Part shown: positions 18,539 through 27,216 of the stretch, one piece after another
How the letters are laid out: each line of letters opens with the position of its first letter
Position numbering within the stretch: the first letter of the stretch is position 1
Source: Sphingopyxis sp. PET50
GTDB taxonomy: Bacteria > Pseudomonadota > Alphaproteobacteria > Sphingomonadales > Sphingomonadaceae
Direction: 5' to 3'
Length of the DNA stretch: 64,000 nt
Assembly: GCF_025244705.1 (NCBI RefSeq)
Contig: NZ_CP104207.1
Span: 186,001-250,000 of the forward strand
Made by a program: the position numbers and the translations under genes
Notes under the pieces: generated by a model
What the model saw: the letters and a program-made list of their open reading frames with translations, nothing else
Databases searched by the model: none
What the model was told of the DNA's origin: nothing

Positions 18539-20725
18539 ATGAGTAATCCGGCACCGCGTCCGGACGGCCAGGGGGGACAAGCGGTGCCAGACGGCGGCGG
18601 GCGCGGATTTTTGGGCAAGATCGGCGCCCGCATGGCGCCGCCGCGGCCCGAGGCCGCCCCGAGCATCCACACCCGCGAAGCCTTGCTGCTGCTCCGGAAT
18701 TACGAGGAAAGCGGCCAGGGCTGGTTCTGGTCGACCGACGCGGAAGGCCGCCTGACCTATATCACCCAATATGTCGCCGAGCAGATGGGGCGCACCGCCG
18801 CCGCGCTGATCGGCGCGAGCTTCAGCGACCTGTTCCTGCCCGTCGACAGCCACGGTGAGCGCCAGCGCACCTTGCCCTTCCTGCTCACCAAACAGTCGAA
18901 GTTCGACGAACTGCCGCTCCGCAGCGCCTTCGAGGGTGATCGCTGGTGGGCGGTGTCCGGGCGCCCGCATTTCGATGGCGGCGGCCGGTTCACCGGCTAC
19001 CGCGGCAGCGGCACCGACATCACGCAGCAGCGCCAGTCGGCCGAGGACGCCTCGCGGCTGGCGATGTATGATTCGCTGACCGGGCTCGCCAACCGCTTCA
19101 ACATCTCGAAAAAGCTCGACACCACGCTCGCCGCCTTCTCGCAGCAACACCGGTCGTGCGCGATCATGCTGCTAGACCTCGATCGCTTCAAGCAGGTCAA
19201 CGATACGCTCGGCCATCCCGCTGGGGACGCGCTGCTCAAACAGGTCGCGGAGCGGCTGCTCAAGATCGTCGGCGACAAGGAAATGGTCAGCCGGCTCGGC
19301 GGCGACGAATTCCAGATCCTCCTGCCCGACGTCGAAGACCGCGGCAAATTGGGCGACATGGCCGCCGACATCATCGCCAGCCTGTCGCAGCCCTATTCGG
19401 TCGAGGGCAGCCGCTGCATCATCGGCGCGTCGGTCGGCGTAGCGATCAGCCCCTTCGACGGGATGACCAGCGACGACCTGGTGCGCAACGCGGACCTGGC
19501 GCTCTATGCCGCCAAGGGCAACGGCCGCGGGCGCTTCCGCTTCTATTCGAGCGATCTCCACCAGTCGGCCGAGGACCGCCGCGCGCTCGAAGAGGATTTG
19601 CGCGACGCGCTGGCGCGGGGCGAGATGGAATTGTCGTACCAGCCCGTCGTCAATGCCAAGACCGATACGGTGACCGGGATGGAAGCGCTGGTGCGCTGGA
19701 CGCATCCGGAGCGCGGGCCGATTTCGCCGTCGCTGTTCATCCCGATCGCCGAGGAAACCAACCTCATCTGGGCGCTCGGCGAATGGGTGCTCCGCAAGGC
19801 GACCGAGGATGCCGCGGCCTGGCCCGGCCAGATGCGCGTCGCGGTCAATGTCTCGCCGATCCAGTTCGCCAATGCCGAACTGCCGAAGATCGTGACCCAC
19901 GCGCTCGCCGCCAGCGGGCTGCCTCCCGAGCAGCTCGAGCTCGAAATCACCGAAAGCGTCTTCCTCGGCGATTCGGCCGAGACGAGCCATATGTTCAAGG
20001 CGCTGAAGGCGATCGGCGTGCGCCTCGCGCTCGACGATTTCGGGACGGGCTATTCGTCGCTCGGTTATCTGCAGTCGGCGCCGTTCGACAAGATCAAGAT
20101 CGACCAGAGCTTCGTCCGCGGGGCGACCGAGCCGGGGTCGCGCAACGGCGCGATCATCGCCGCGATCGTCGCGCTGGCCGAGGCGCTGGAGATGGAAACG
20201 ACCGCGGAGGGCATCGAATCGCTCGACCAGCTCGATCTGATCCGCAAGCTCAACGTCAGCCATGTCCAAGGCTATGTGTACAGCAAGCCGGTGTCGAACG
20301 GCGAATTGCTGGGCCATGCCGAATCGGGCAGCTGGACGATCAAGCCGACCGGCCCGGCCCGCCAGCGCAACGACCGGTTCCAGATGTTCCGCAAGGTCGG
20401 GGCGATCCACGACAACCACCGCTACGCCGTAGTGATGCGCAACCTGTCGGCGACCGGCGCCTTCATCGAAGGTATTCAGGACGTGCCGCTGGGGACCCAG
20501 TTCGTGATCGATTTCGGCGAGGGCCAGCTGGTGACCGCGACCGTGCGCCGCTCGAAGCAGCATCAGCAGGGCATCCAGTTCGAAACCCCGCTGGTCAGCG
20601 ACGGCAATGGCGGCCTGTGCACGCGCCATCGTGTGTCGCCCTATCTGATCGCCGCCGCCGCGCAGCAATCGGGCGGGCTGTCGTTGCCGATGTTCACCAC
20701 GACGAGCGACTGGACGGGGAAATAG
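18539..20725 (+). CDS. PAS-GGDEF-EAL-PilZ cyclic-di-GMP signalling protein
   Basis: The 728-residue soluble protein has four parts. A PAS/PAC sensor occupies about residues 55-165. A GGDEF domain at about 175-335 has an intact SRLGGDEFQ site (254-258). An EAL domain at about 355-600 has EALVRW at 382, ELEITES near 470 and DDFGTGYSS at 499-507. A C-terminal PilZ-like domain lies at about 615-705. Catalytic signatures of both cyclase and phosphodiesterase are present, so it may be bifunctional. The PilZ part should bind c-di-GMP and could give feedback, although the classical RxxxR motif is only partly visible. Confidence 0.92.
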   Translation: MSNPAPRPDGQGGQAVPDGGGRGFLGKIGARMAPPRPEAAPSIHTREALLLLRNYEESGQGWFWSTDAEGRLTYITQYVAEQMGRTAAALIGASFSDLFLPVDSHGERQRTLPFLLTKQSKFDELPLRSAFEGDRWWAVSGRPHFDGGGRFTGYRGSGTDITQQRQSAEDASRLAMYDSLTGLANRFNISKKLDTTLAAFSQQHRSCAIMLLDLDRFKQVNDTLGHPAGDALLKQVAERLLKIVGDKEMVSRLGGDEFQILLPDVEDRGKLGDMAADIIASLSQPYSVEGSRCIIGASVGVAISPFDGMTSDDLVRNADLALYAAKGNGRGRFRFYSSDLHQSAEDRRALEEDLRDALARGEMELSYQPVVNAKTDTVTGMEALVRWTHPERGPISPSLFIPIAEETNLIWALGEWVLRKATEDAAAWPGQMRVAVNVSPIQFANAELPKIVTHALAASGLPPEQLELEITESVFLGDSAETSHMFKALKAIGVRLALDDFGTGYSSLGYLQSAPFDKIKIDQSFVRGATEPGSRNGAIIAAIVALAEALEMETTAEGIESLDQLDLIRKLNVSHVQGYVYSKPVSNGELLGHAESGSWTIKPTGPARQRNDRFQMFRKVGAIHDNHRYAVVMRNLSATGAFIEGIQDVPLGTQFVIDFGEGQLVTATVRRSKQHQQGIQFETPLVSDGNGGLCTRHRVSPYLIAAAAQQSGGLSLPMFTTTSDWTGK

Positions 20726-20790
20726 GGGCGCCGCGCGAAGGCGATTTCTCCATCTGGCGCTTTGCCCAACATGCTGCCACAACGCGCGGC

Positions 20791-21554
20791 ATGATCGACA
20801 TCCGTCCTATCAAGATAGTCGCGGCGATGGGCTTGGCGTGGACCATGCTGACCGCCGCATCGGCCCCTGCATCGACCGGCGAGCAGATCGCCGACCTGCT
20901 CGATGCGAACAAGCCGATCGAGGCTTTTGCGCTGGCGCAGGAGAAGGCGGGCGAGGGCGATCCCGAGGCGCAGTTCGCCCTTGGCTGGTTCTATGACAGC
21001 GGCCAGCATATCACTGCCGACAAAGCCAGGGCCGCCGCCTATTATCGCAAATGCGCCGACCAGGGGCTGAGCCAGTGCCAGTGGCGGCTGGGCGTCATGT
21101 ACGACATCGGCGAGGGCGTGGAGGCCGATCCGAAGGCGGCGTTCGACTGGATTGCCAAGGCAGCAGTGCAGAAGAATGCCGAGCGCGCAATCGAGCCTCG
21201 CGGTCATGTACGCAACCGGTCATGGCACGCCGGTCGACTATGCCAAGGCGATGGAGGCCTATAAGGCGGCCGCCGCCGCGCGGCGAGATGGCGGGCTTTT
21301 ACGGCGTCGCCGTGCTCTATCTCGAAGGGCAGGGGGTTCCGAAAAACGGCGAAGAGGCGGCCGCCTGGTTCTCGGTCGGCGCCGCGGTCGGCGACGAACA
21401 GGCCAAGGCGGTGTCCGACCTGCTGCTCAAGGATCAGAAGACCGAGGTGCTCGATCGCGTCGCCGCGCGGGCGACCGAAATCTATTCCGAATATGTCCGG
21501 CCGGTGCAGCCGCTGCCCGTGCGTCCCGCGGAGACGCCCGCCGACGCGCCCTGA
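20791..21554 (+). CDS. Exported Sel1-repeat protein, read across two frame changes
   Basis: The protein starts MIDIRPIKIVAAMGLAWTML, a signal peptide, and has a series of Sel1 repeats: EAQFALGWFYDSGQ, CQWRLGVMYDIGEGVEADP, SLAVMYATGHGTPVDYAKAM and GFYGVAVLYLEGQGVPKN. Two single extra bases, near 21187 and 21288, break the frame. After correction the protein has about 253 residues and ends RPAETPADAP. Sel1 proteins act as scaffolds for protein contacts. It lies 65 bases after the c-di-GMP protein. Confidence 0.82.
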
Positions 21555-21620
21555 AACGCAGCCGCCGGAACCCGATCGCCCGCCGATCCGTTCCACCGCC
21601 GGACAACGACGGAGACGATC

Positions 21621-21764
21621 ATGGCGGAAGCAAGGATTTTCGACCGGCTGAAGGCCGACCACGACCGGCATCGCGAATTGCTCGATCGGATCGACGAGGA
21701 AGAGCCGAAGGAAAAGGCGAAGGCCGCGGCAGAGGAGCCTTCGAGCGAGGGCGCGCGGGAGTAG
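21621..21764 (+). pseudogene. Short hemerythrin-like ORF, probably internally deleted
   Basis: This 47-residue ORF is preceded by a GGAGACG ribosome site. The beginning, MAEARIFDRLKADHDRHREL, resembles the first helix of HHE/hemerythrin proteins, which carries the first iron-binding His residues. The remainder (RIDEEEPKEKAKAAAEEPSS) looks like the acidic last helix region of the same family, so the middle of a four-helix bundle seems to be missing. It could not bind a diiron site as it stands. The transposable element begins 26 bases downstream but does not cut it. Resemblance to hemerythrin is from memory of the family. Confidence 0.5.
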
Positions 21765-21782
21765 CGGGTTTCGGGCGGAAGC

Positions 21783-21790
21783 GGATGTTA
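21783..21790 (+). repeat. Left target-site duplication of the transposable element
   Basis: GGATGTTA directly precedes the left inverted repeat. The identical eight bases directly follow the right inverted repeat at 24617-24624. Confidence 0.9.
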
Positions 21791-21799
21791 GGTAGTGGG

Positions 21800-22690
21800 T
21801 CAGTTTGAAATCTGACCCTGCTTTTTATACGGGCCGCGCTTTCCGGGCTTAGCTTCCGCCTGTTCGACCAGCTTTGCAATGTCGGCAATTTCCCAAAGCC
21901 GATCCGTCACGCCAGCGGCCATCGCCGGGGTGACGCGAAGCGTCTTATGGATGCGGACGAAATTATAGTACATCATGTGGAGCGCCACCGCGTGGGCGTG
22001 ATTTTCGACCTTCTTTGAGAAGGCGTTGGTCAGGCGGGTGAAGCGGCGCATGTGCATCCGCATGGTCAGGTTCTGGCGCTCGACATAGCTGGTCGAGACG
22101 TGCGCCTCATCCGGGTTGCCCTCGACGCGGCGCTTGCGGATGCCAGTGCATTCGGCGGGGCTGTAGCGGACTTCGCTGCCTTTACCGCCTTCGCTGCCAT
22201 AGAGCTTCACGAGCTGCGCGTAATCGACATCGCAGCCGAACGCACCTTCGACCGCTTCGAGATAGGCGCGGTGGCCGTCGCTGGTCAGTTGAACGCGGTT
22301 GGCGACGCGCGAAGCCAGATCATCCATGAACCACATGGCATATTCGGCATCGCGCCCGCCAACGAGGTAGGACAGGATCATCTTGCTATCGGCGTCGATG
22401 GCAGTCCACGTCCAAGTATCACCAGCGTTCGCCGGAGCGGCTTTGGCGTCGGCGACGTTCTTCTGCTTGGCGTATGTGAACGACCAGATTTCATCCACCT
22501 GAACGCGGGCGGCCTTCACATCACGGACGTAAGCATCGTGGTAGGCGGCGCAAGCCTTCCCGGCGTCAATAAGCAGCTTGGCGACGGTGTTCTTGCTGGC
22601 CCCGGTCAGCCGGGTGATGGCGCGGATGCTCATACCCTCGCAAAGAAGGTGGAGGATTTTGGCACGGTCGTCATTTGAGAGCCTGTTCAT
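21800..22690 (-). CDS. DDE transposase, IS1-like group
   Basis: This 296-residue transposase has an N-terminal helix-turn-helix (RAKILHLLCEGMSIRAITRL then TGASKNTVAKLL) and a DDE catalytic core. D66 lies in VQVDEIWSFTYAK, D138 in LTSDGHRAYLEAV and E204 in STSYVERQNLTMRM. The conserved C-terminal stretch NFVRIHKTLRVTPAMAAGVT is typical of the long IS1-type proteins common in alphaproteobacteria. The family name is from memory and could instead fall in a neighbouring IS group. I chose the ATG at 22690 because the HTH begins right after it. All three catalytic acids are present, so it should be active. Confidence 0.88.
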   Translation of the reverse strand: MNRLSNDDRAKILHLLCEGMSIRAITRLTGASKNTVAKLLIDAGKACAAYHDAYVRDVKAARVQVDEIWSFTYAKQKNVADAKAAPANAGDTWTWTAIDADSKMILSYLVGGRDAEYAMWFMDDLASRVANRVQLTSDGHRAYLEAVEGAFGCDVDYAQLVKLYGSEGGKGSEVRYSPAECTGIRKRRVEGNPDEAHVSTSYVERQNLTMRMHMRRFTRLTNAFSKKVENHAHAVALHMMYYNFVRIHKTLRVTPAMAAGVTDRLWEIADIAKLVEQAEAKPGKRGPYKKQGQISN

Positions 22691-22818
22691 AGTCAGTGTA
22701 ATGCAATCGGTTCTCCTAATTGTCAAGTATAAAGGTCATTTTGAAGGCAGGGACTATGGGGTCACTACCGGGACACTCTTGCATATTGCGGATATTTGTG
22801 CAATTAAATGGCCATTGT

Positions 22819-22864
22819 CCCGGTTTTGAAGGGGCACCATTGCCGGACTTGCCCGGTTTTGAAG
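22819..22864 (+). repeat. Tandem 13-bp direct repeats upstream of the cargo ATPase
   Basis: CCCGGTTTTGAAG occurs at 22819-22831 and again at 22852-22864, 33 bases apart start to start, which is about three helical turns. The second copy ends 16 bases before the ATPase ATG. The spacing suggests paired binding sites for a regulator acting on the cargo promoter. Confidence 0.6.
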
Positions 22865-22880
22865 CATTCGGAGAACCGCC

Positions 22881-24410
22881 ATGAGCAATAGCCGAGAGAT
22901 GCGCCGGTTGGTGGCCAAGTGGCAGCAAAACACCGGCTGGCCGAAGCGTCTGGATTGGATCGAGATTGACGGCATTCGTGGCTGGGACGGCCAAAGAATC
23001 CCGTTCAATTTTCCTATCGTAGCAATCGTTGGTGAAAATGGATCGGGTAAGAGCACCATTCTTCAATCTGCTGCGGCGGTGTATCAGCCCAACGACGATA
23101 CCAAGGACAAAGGGTGGTTTGCGTCCGACTTTCTGCCGAAAACCATCTGGGAAGATGTCCGCAATGGCGAGATCGGCTATTCCATTCGAGAAGGCGATGC
23201 GTCCAAAACTAGCACTGTTCGGAAACCAGGTGATCGGTGGAGGGGGAACCCCGAGCGCCCGAAGCGGAAGGTCGATTATATCGATCTAAGGCGTATCCAG
23301 CCTATCGTCGCCCGGACAGGCTATTCAAAGTTGGCCAAAGACGCGACGAAAGAAATGTCAGCGGCAAATTTCGACAAGGAACGCCTAAACCGACTGAGCC
23401 AAATCATGGGGCGGCAATTCAGCGCGACGCGCATGGCGTTGACCGATGCCGACAACAACAGGATCGTCCCCGTTTTCAGCGACGGCGATAAGACTTACTC
23501 CGGATACCACTCTGGCGCTGGCCAGATGACCGTCGCCGATCTCCTGCGCGTCGATCCCGAGAAGTATAGCCTTCTTCTGATCGACGAGATTGAAACGTCG
23601 CTTCACCCTCGTGCCCAACGCCGTCTAATTCGCGATCTCGCGGAGCTGTGCCGCGAGCGTGACATGCAAATTATTGTGACCACACACTCGCCATATGTGC
23701 TTGCTGAACTGCCATTGGAGGCGCGTGTCTATTTGATGCAAGGCCAGTCTGGTCGCCACGTAATGACGGGAGTAAGCCCCGAATTTGCGATGACTCGGAT
23801 GGACGAATACCCCCATCCCGAGTGCGAATTATATGTCGAGGATAGCCGCTCGGAGACGTTGCTGCGCGAGATTATCGTCGCCCACTCGAAGGGGCTAATC
23901 GAGCGATGCTCAATGATACCATTCGGCATGGCAAGTGTAGGCCGCACGCTCGGAATTATGGTGTCGCAAGGTCGCTTCCCGAGGCCATCGCACGTGTTCT
24001 TGGACGGCGACCAGTCGGATGCGCCCGGATGCTCATTGCTCCCCGGTGGAGACGCGCCGGAGCGCGTCGTCTTTGGCGATTTGCAGAGTTACGCTTGGGG
24101 CAAGTTGCGCGATAGGGTTGGGCGCCCTTACGCCGAAGTGGCTGACGCTTGCATCAAGTCAATGTCGCTGACAGACCATCACGATTGGGTGAACGCCGCA
24201 GCCAGCAAGCTCACCCTGCCCGGTGAAACGCTCTGGCAAGCCATGTGCGCGGAATGGGCGACGACAATTTTACCGGCAGACGTAGCGAAACCGATTGTGC
24301 AATTGATCGGCGACCTTTTGCTGGCGCAGCCTACCCCTGTTTCTTCGCCCACCGTGCGGTTGCCGCTTTTTGAGCGATCTGTTGACGCTTTTGAGGACTC
24401 AGCGCGTTAG
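22881..24410 (+). CDS. OLD-like AAA ATPase with TOPRIM nuclease domain (cargo)
   Basis: The 509-residue protein combines an ABC-type ATPase with a TOPRIM domain, as in the OLD nucleases. Walker A is GENGSGKST at 51-59. The ABC-like signature SGAGQ is at 211-215, Walker B LLLIDEIE at 231-238, and the switch His at 269 in VTTHSPYVLAEL. The TOPRIM part has the acidic residue E320 in CELYVEDSRSE and the DxD motif at 375-377 in HVFLDGDQSD. OLD-type proteins include phage-defence nucleases, so a defence role is plausible but unproven. The last 26 residues are read from the antisense strand of the small basic protein gene. Confidence 0.85.
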   Translation: MSNSREMRRLVAKWQQNTGWPKRLDWIEIDGIRGWDGQRIPFNFPIVAIVGENGSGKSTILQSAAAVYQPNDDTKDKGWFASDFLPKTIWEDVRNGEIGYSIREGDASKTSTVRKPGDRWRGNPERPKRKVDYIDLRRIQPIVARTGYSKLAKDATKEMSAANFDKERLNRLSQIMGRQFSATRMALTDADNNRIVPVFSDGDKTYSGYHSGAGQMTVADLLRVDPEKYSLLLIDEIETSLHPRAQRRLIRDLAELCRERDMQIIVTTHSPYVLAELPLEARVYLMQGQSGRHVMTGVSPEFAMTRMDEYPHPECELYVEDSRSETLLREIIVAHSKGLIERCSMIPFGMASVGRTLGIMVSQGRFPRPSHVFLDGDQSDAPGCSLLPGGDAPERVVFGDLQSYAWGKLRDRVGRPYAEVADACIKSMSLTDHHDWVNAAASKLTLPGETLWQAMCAEWATTILPADVAKPIVQLIGDLLLAQPTPVSSPTVRLPLFERSVDAFEDSAR

Positions 24411-24555
24411 CCCGCGCCTCGCCGCCCTTAAGCCCACCGGCCCGACCTTTTGAGGGAGCGGGCGGCGTTTCCTCAATTTCGCCGGTAGCGATGTCCGTGA
24501 TTAGCTTTGCAAGCTGGTTCGGGTCGCGCGGGCGCTTTGGCGTTTTTTCGGTCAT
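24331..24555 (-). CDS. Small basic IS passenger protein
   Basis: This 74-residue, strongly basic protein begins MTEKTPKRPRDPNQLAKLIT. It ends with a GGLKGGEARANALSPQKRQQ motif and an ARWAKK tail. Similar small Gly/Lys/Ala-rich proteins are often encoded beside transposases of this type and may be nucleic-acid binding; that is general recollection, not shown here. It converges with, and overlaps by 80 bases, the ATPase gene. Its start lies about 40 bases inside the right inverted repeat. Confidence 0.75.
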   Translation of the reverse strand: MTEKTPKRPRDPNQLAKLITDIATGEIEETPPAPSKGRAGGLKGGEARANALSPQKRQQIAQKAATARWAKKQG

Positions 24556-24616
24556 GCCCTACATATAGCGCGGTCGGTCGGATTTTCACCGGGCAATTTC
24601 AAACTGACCCACTACC

Positions 24617-24624
24617 GGATGTTA
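24617..24624 (+). repeat. Right target-site duplication of the transposable element
   Basis: GGATGTTA follows the right inverted repeat and matches 21783-21790 exactly. Confidence 0.9.
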
Positions 24625-24627
24625 TTC

Positions 24628-24743
24628 TCCCCTCCCGCAGGCAGGAGGGGTTGGGGGTGGGCAGCGGCGTCGCGATAGCCCACCCCGCTGCGACTAACGA
24701 ACAAGTTCGTAAGTCTCGCTGCCCCTCCCGCTTGCGGGAGGGG
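24628..24743. repeat. Palindromic GC-rich intergenic repeat before tgt
   Basis: The outer arms CCCCTCCCGC and GCGGGAGGGG enclose an inner GGGGTGGGCAGCG / CGCTGC pair and an ACGAACAAGTTCGT palindrome near 24697-24710. It lies directly beside the transposon insertion point and has no coding content. Confidence 0.7.
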
Positions 24744-24847
24744 AAACCGGTTCATTCCTCAAATGGCTGCTCCCCACCCCAATCCTGTCATTGCAACATC
24801 ATCGCCGACCACCCCCGCCTCGACATTCCCGCCGACCCCGGCCATAG

Positions 24848-25993
<1,146 letters not shown>

Positions 25994-25995
25994 CG

Positions 25996-26166
25996 TCAGT
26001 TCAGCTTGTTGAGCAGGTCCAGCATCGAATCGGGAATCGTCTCGTCGATCGCGGACTCATAGGCGCGGCGCAGGGCGATGTTCACATCCTGCACCTTCCT
26101 GGGTCGTTTCTTTTCCCCGTCTTTTCCGGTTGGCTTCTGCGAAGAGGAACCGGACTCAGACGACAT
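25996..26166 (-). CDS. nepR: NepR anti-sigma factor of the general stress response
   Basis: This 56-residue protein has the NepR core, NIALRRAYESAIDETIPDSM followed by LDLLNKLN, and a charged flexible N-terminus. NepR binds and blocks the ECF sigma factor EcfG; phosphorylated PhyR captures NepR and frees the sigma. It is divergent from phyR, which starts 200 bases away. I chose the ATG at 26166 rather than a TTG five codons upstream. A GGAAC-N16-GGTT promoter lies upstream. No ecfG gene lies between or beside the two, which is unusual. Confidence 0.93.
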   Translation of the reverse strand: MSSESGSSSQKPTGKDGEKKRPRKVQDVNIALRRAYESAIDETIPDSMLDLLNKLN

Positions 26167-26249
26167 TATCGTGATATCCAATGGACATGGGGCCCGTAGC
26201 TAACCGCGCCGTGAGCAAAGCGCAATGGCGCGTTTCTTCTTCCCCATGA

Positions 26250-26274
26250 AACCAATTTGCCGTTAGATCGTTCC
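26250..26274 (-). promoter_or_regulatory. EcfG-type promoter for nepR
   Basis: On the minus strand GGAAC (26270-26274) is followed after 16 bases by GGTT (26250-26253). This is close to the alphaproteobacterial general-stress sigma consensus GGAAC-N16/17-CGTT. It would start transcription about 75 bases before the nepR ATG and give autoregulation of the stress module. Confidence 0.7.
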
Positions 26275-26366
26275 ACGTCCGCGCAATAATATCGGAGGCA
26301 GGCGGAGCTTTTCCCCTTTTTGCGCGGGTTTCAAAGCAGGCGCCGACCTGTATCAGGAGGTACACT

Positions 26367-27162
26367 ATGTCACTGGGTCAGGCGATCGCGCCGCATCTTC
26401 CCTATCTGCGCCGGTACGGCCGCGCGATTTCGGGGAGCCAGCAGAGCGGCGATGCGCTGGTCGCGGGCCTGTTGCAGACGCTGGTGGGCAATCCGGGAGC
26501 GGTCGATGCCAGCGCCGACCTGCGCATCCAGCTCTATCGCATGGTCCACGATCATTTCGGCCTGAGCGCCGGGCAGCCGCATGAGCGCCGACGAGCCCGT
26601 CGCGGCCGATATCGCGATCGCCGACGCGCGGCTGCGCCGCATTCCGTCGCTCGCGCGCCAGGCCTTGCTGCTGACCGCGGTCGAGGGCTTCAGCGAAGAG
26701 GATGCCGGACGCATCATCGGCCGCGACGCCGCGACGGTGCATGGGCTGATCGACGAGGCGATGGCCGAGATCGACCGCCAGACGCGCGCGCGCATCCTGA
26801 TCATCGAGGACGAGCCGATCATCGCGATGGATATCGAGATGATCGTGCGCGACCTGGGGCACGAGGTCGTCGCGGTCGCGACGACGCATAGCGAGGCGGT
26901 CGCCGAGGCACAGACGCACAAACCCGGCCTGGTGCTCGCCGACATCCAGCTCGCCGACAACAGTTCGGGGATCGAGGCGGTGCAGGAAATCCTGGCCGAC
27001 GTGAAGGTGCCGGTCATCTTCATCACCGCTTTCCCCGAACGGCTGCTGACCGGCGACCGGCCCGAGCCGGCCTTCCTGCTGACCAAGCCGTACCAGCCGG
27101 CGACCTTGCGCGCGGCGATCGCGCAGGTGCTGTTCTTCGACGAAAGCACGGTTCCGGCGTAG
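26367..27162 (+). CDS. phyR: PhyR anti-anti-sigma response regulator, read across one frame change
   Basis: PhyR has an N-terminal sigma-like domain (about residues 1-125) that mimics EcfG and a C-terminal receiver. A strong AGGAGGT site precedes the ATG. The first frame reads MSLGQAIAPHLPYLRRYGRA and ends in GLSAGQP. One extra base near 26578 leads to SADEPVAADIAIADARLRRI and then LLTAVEGFSEEDAGRIIGRD. The receiver (RILIIEDEPIIAMDIEMIV) has its acceptor Asp in VLADIQLADNSSG and the Lys in LLTKPYQP. Together with nepR it controls the general stress response. Confidence 0.93.
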
Positions 27163-27216
27163 TTTCAGCGAGCTTTGGGTTGCGGCCTTGGCTCGTGCGG
27201 GCGATAGCGCCGCTCG

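Larger units (their letters stand above)
21791..24616. mobile_element. 2826-bp transposable element with cargo genes
   Basis: The ends are perfect 21-bp inverted repeats (21791-21811 and 24596-24616; they begin GGTAGTGGGTCAGTTTGAAA). They are flanked by identical 8-bp target duplications. Inside are a DDE transposase on the minus strand, a divergent ATPase/TOPRIM gene and a small basic protein gene on the minus strand. Base composition is visibly lower in GC than the host DNA, for example in the A/T-rich stretch 22700-22830. No frame changes were found inside. The intact ends and duplication indicate a recent, single-step insertion. Confidence 0.93.

Noticed and set aside
24697..24710. SOS-type LexA box at ACGAACAAGTTCGT
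   Set aside because: The spacing does not match the alphaproteobacterial GTTC-N7-GTTC or GAAC-N7-GAAC boxes, and it lies inside a repeat, not before a repair gene.
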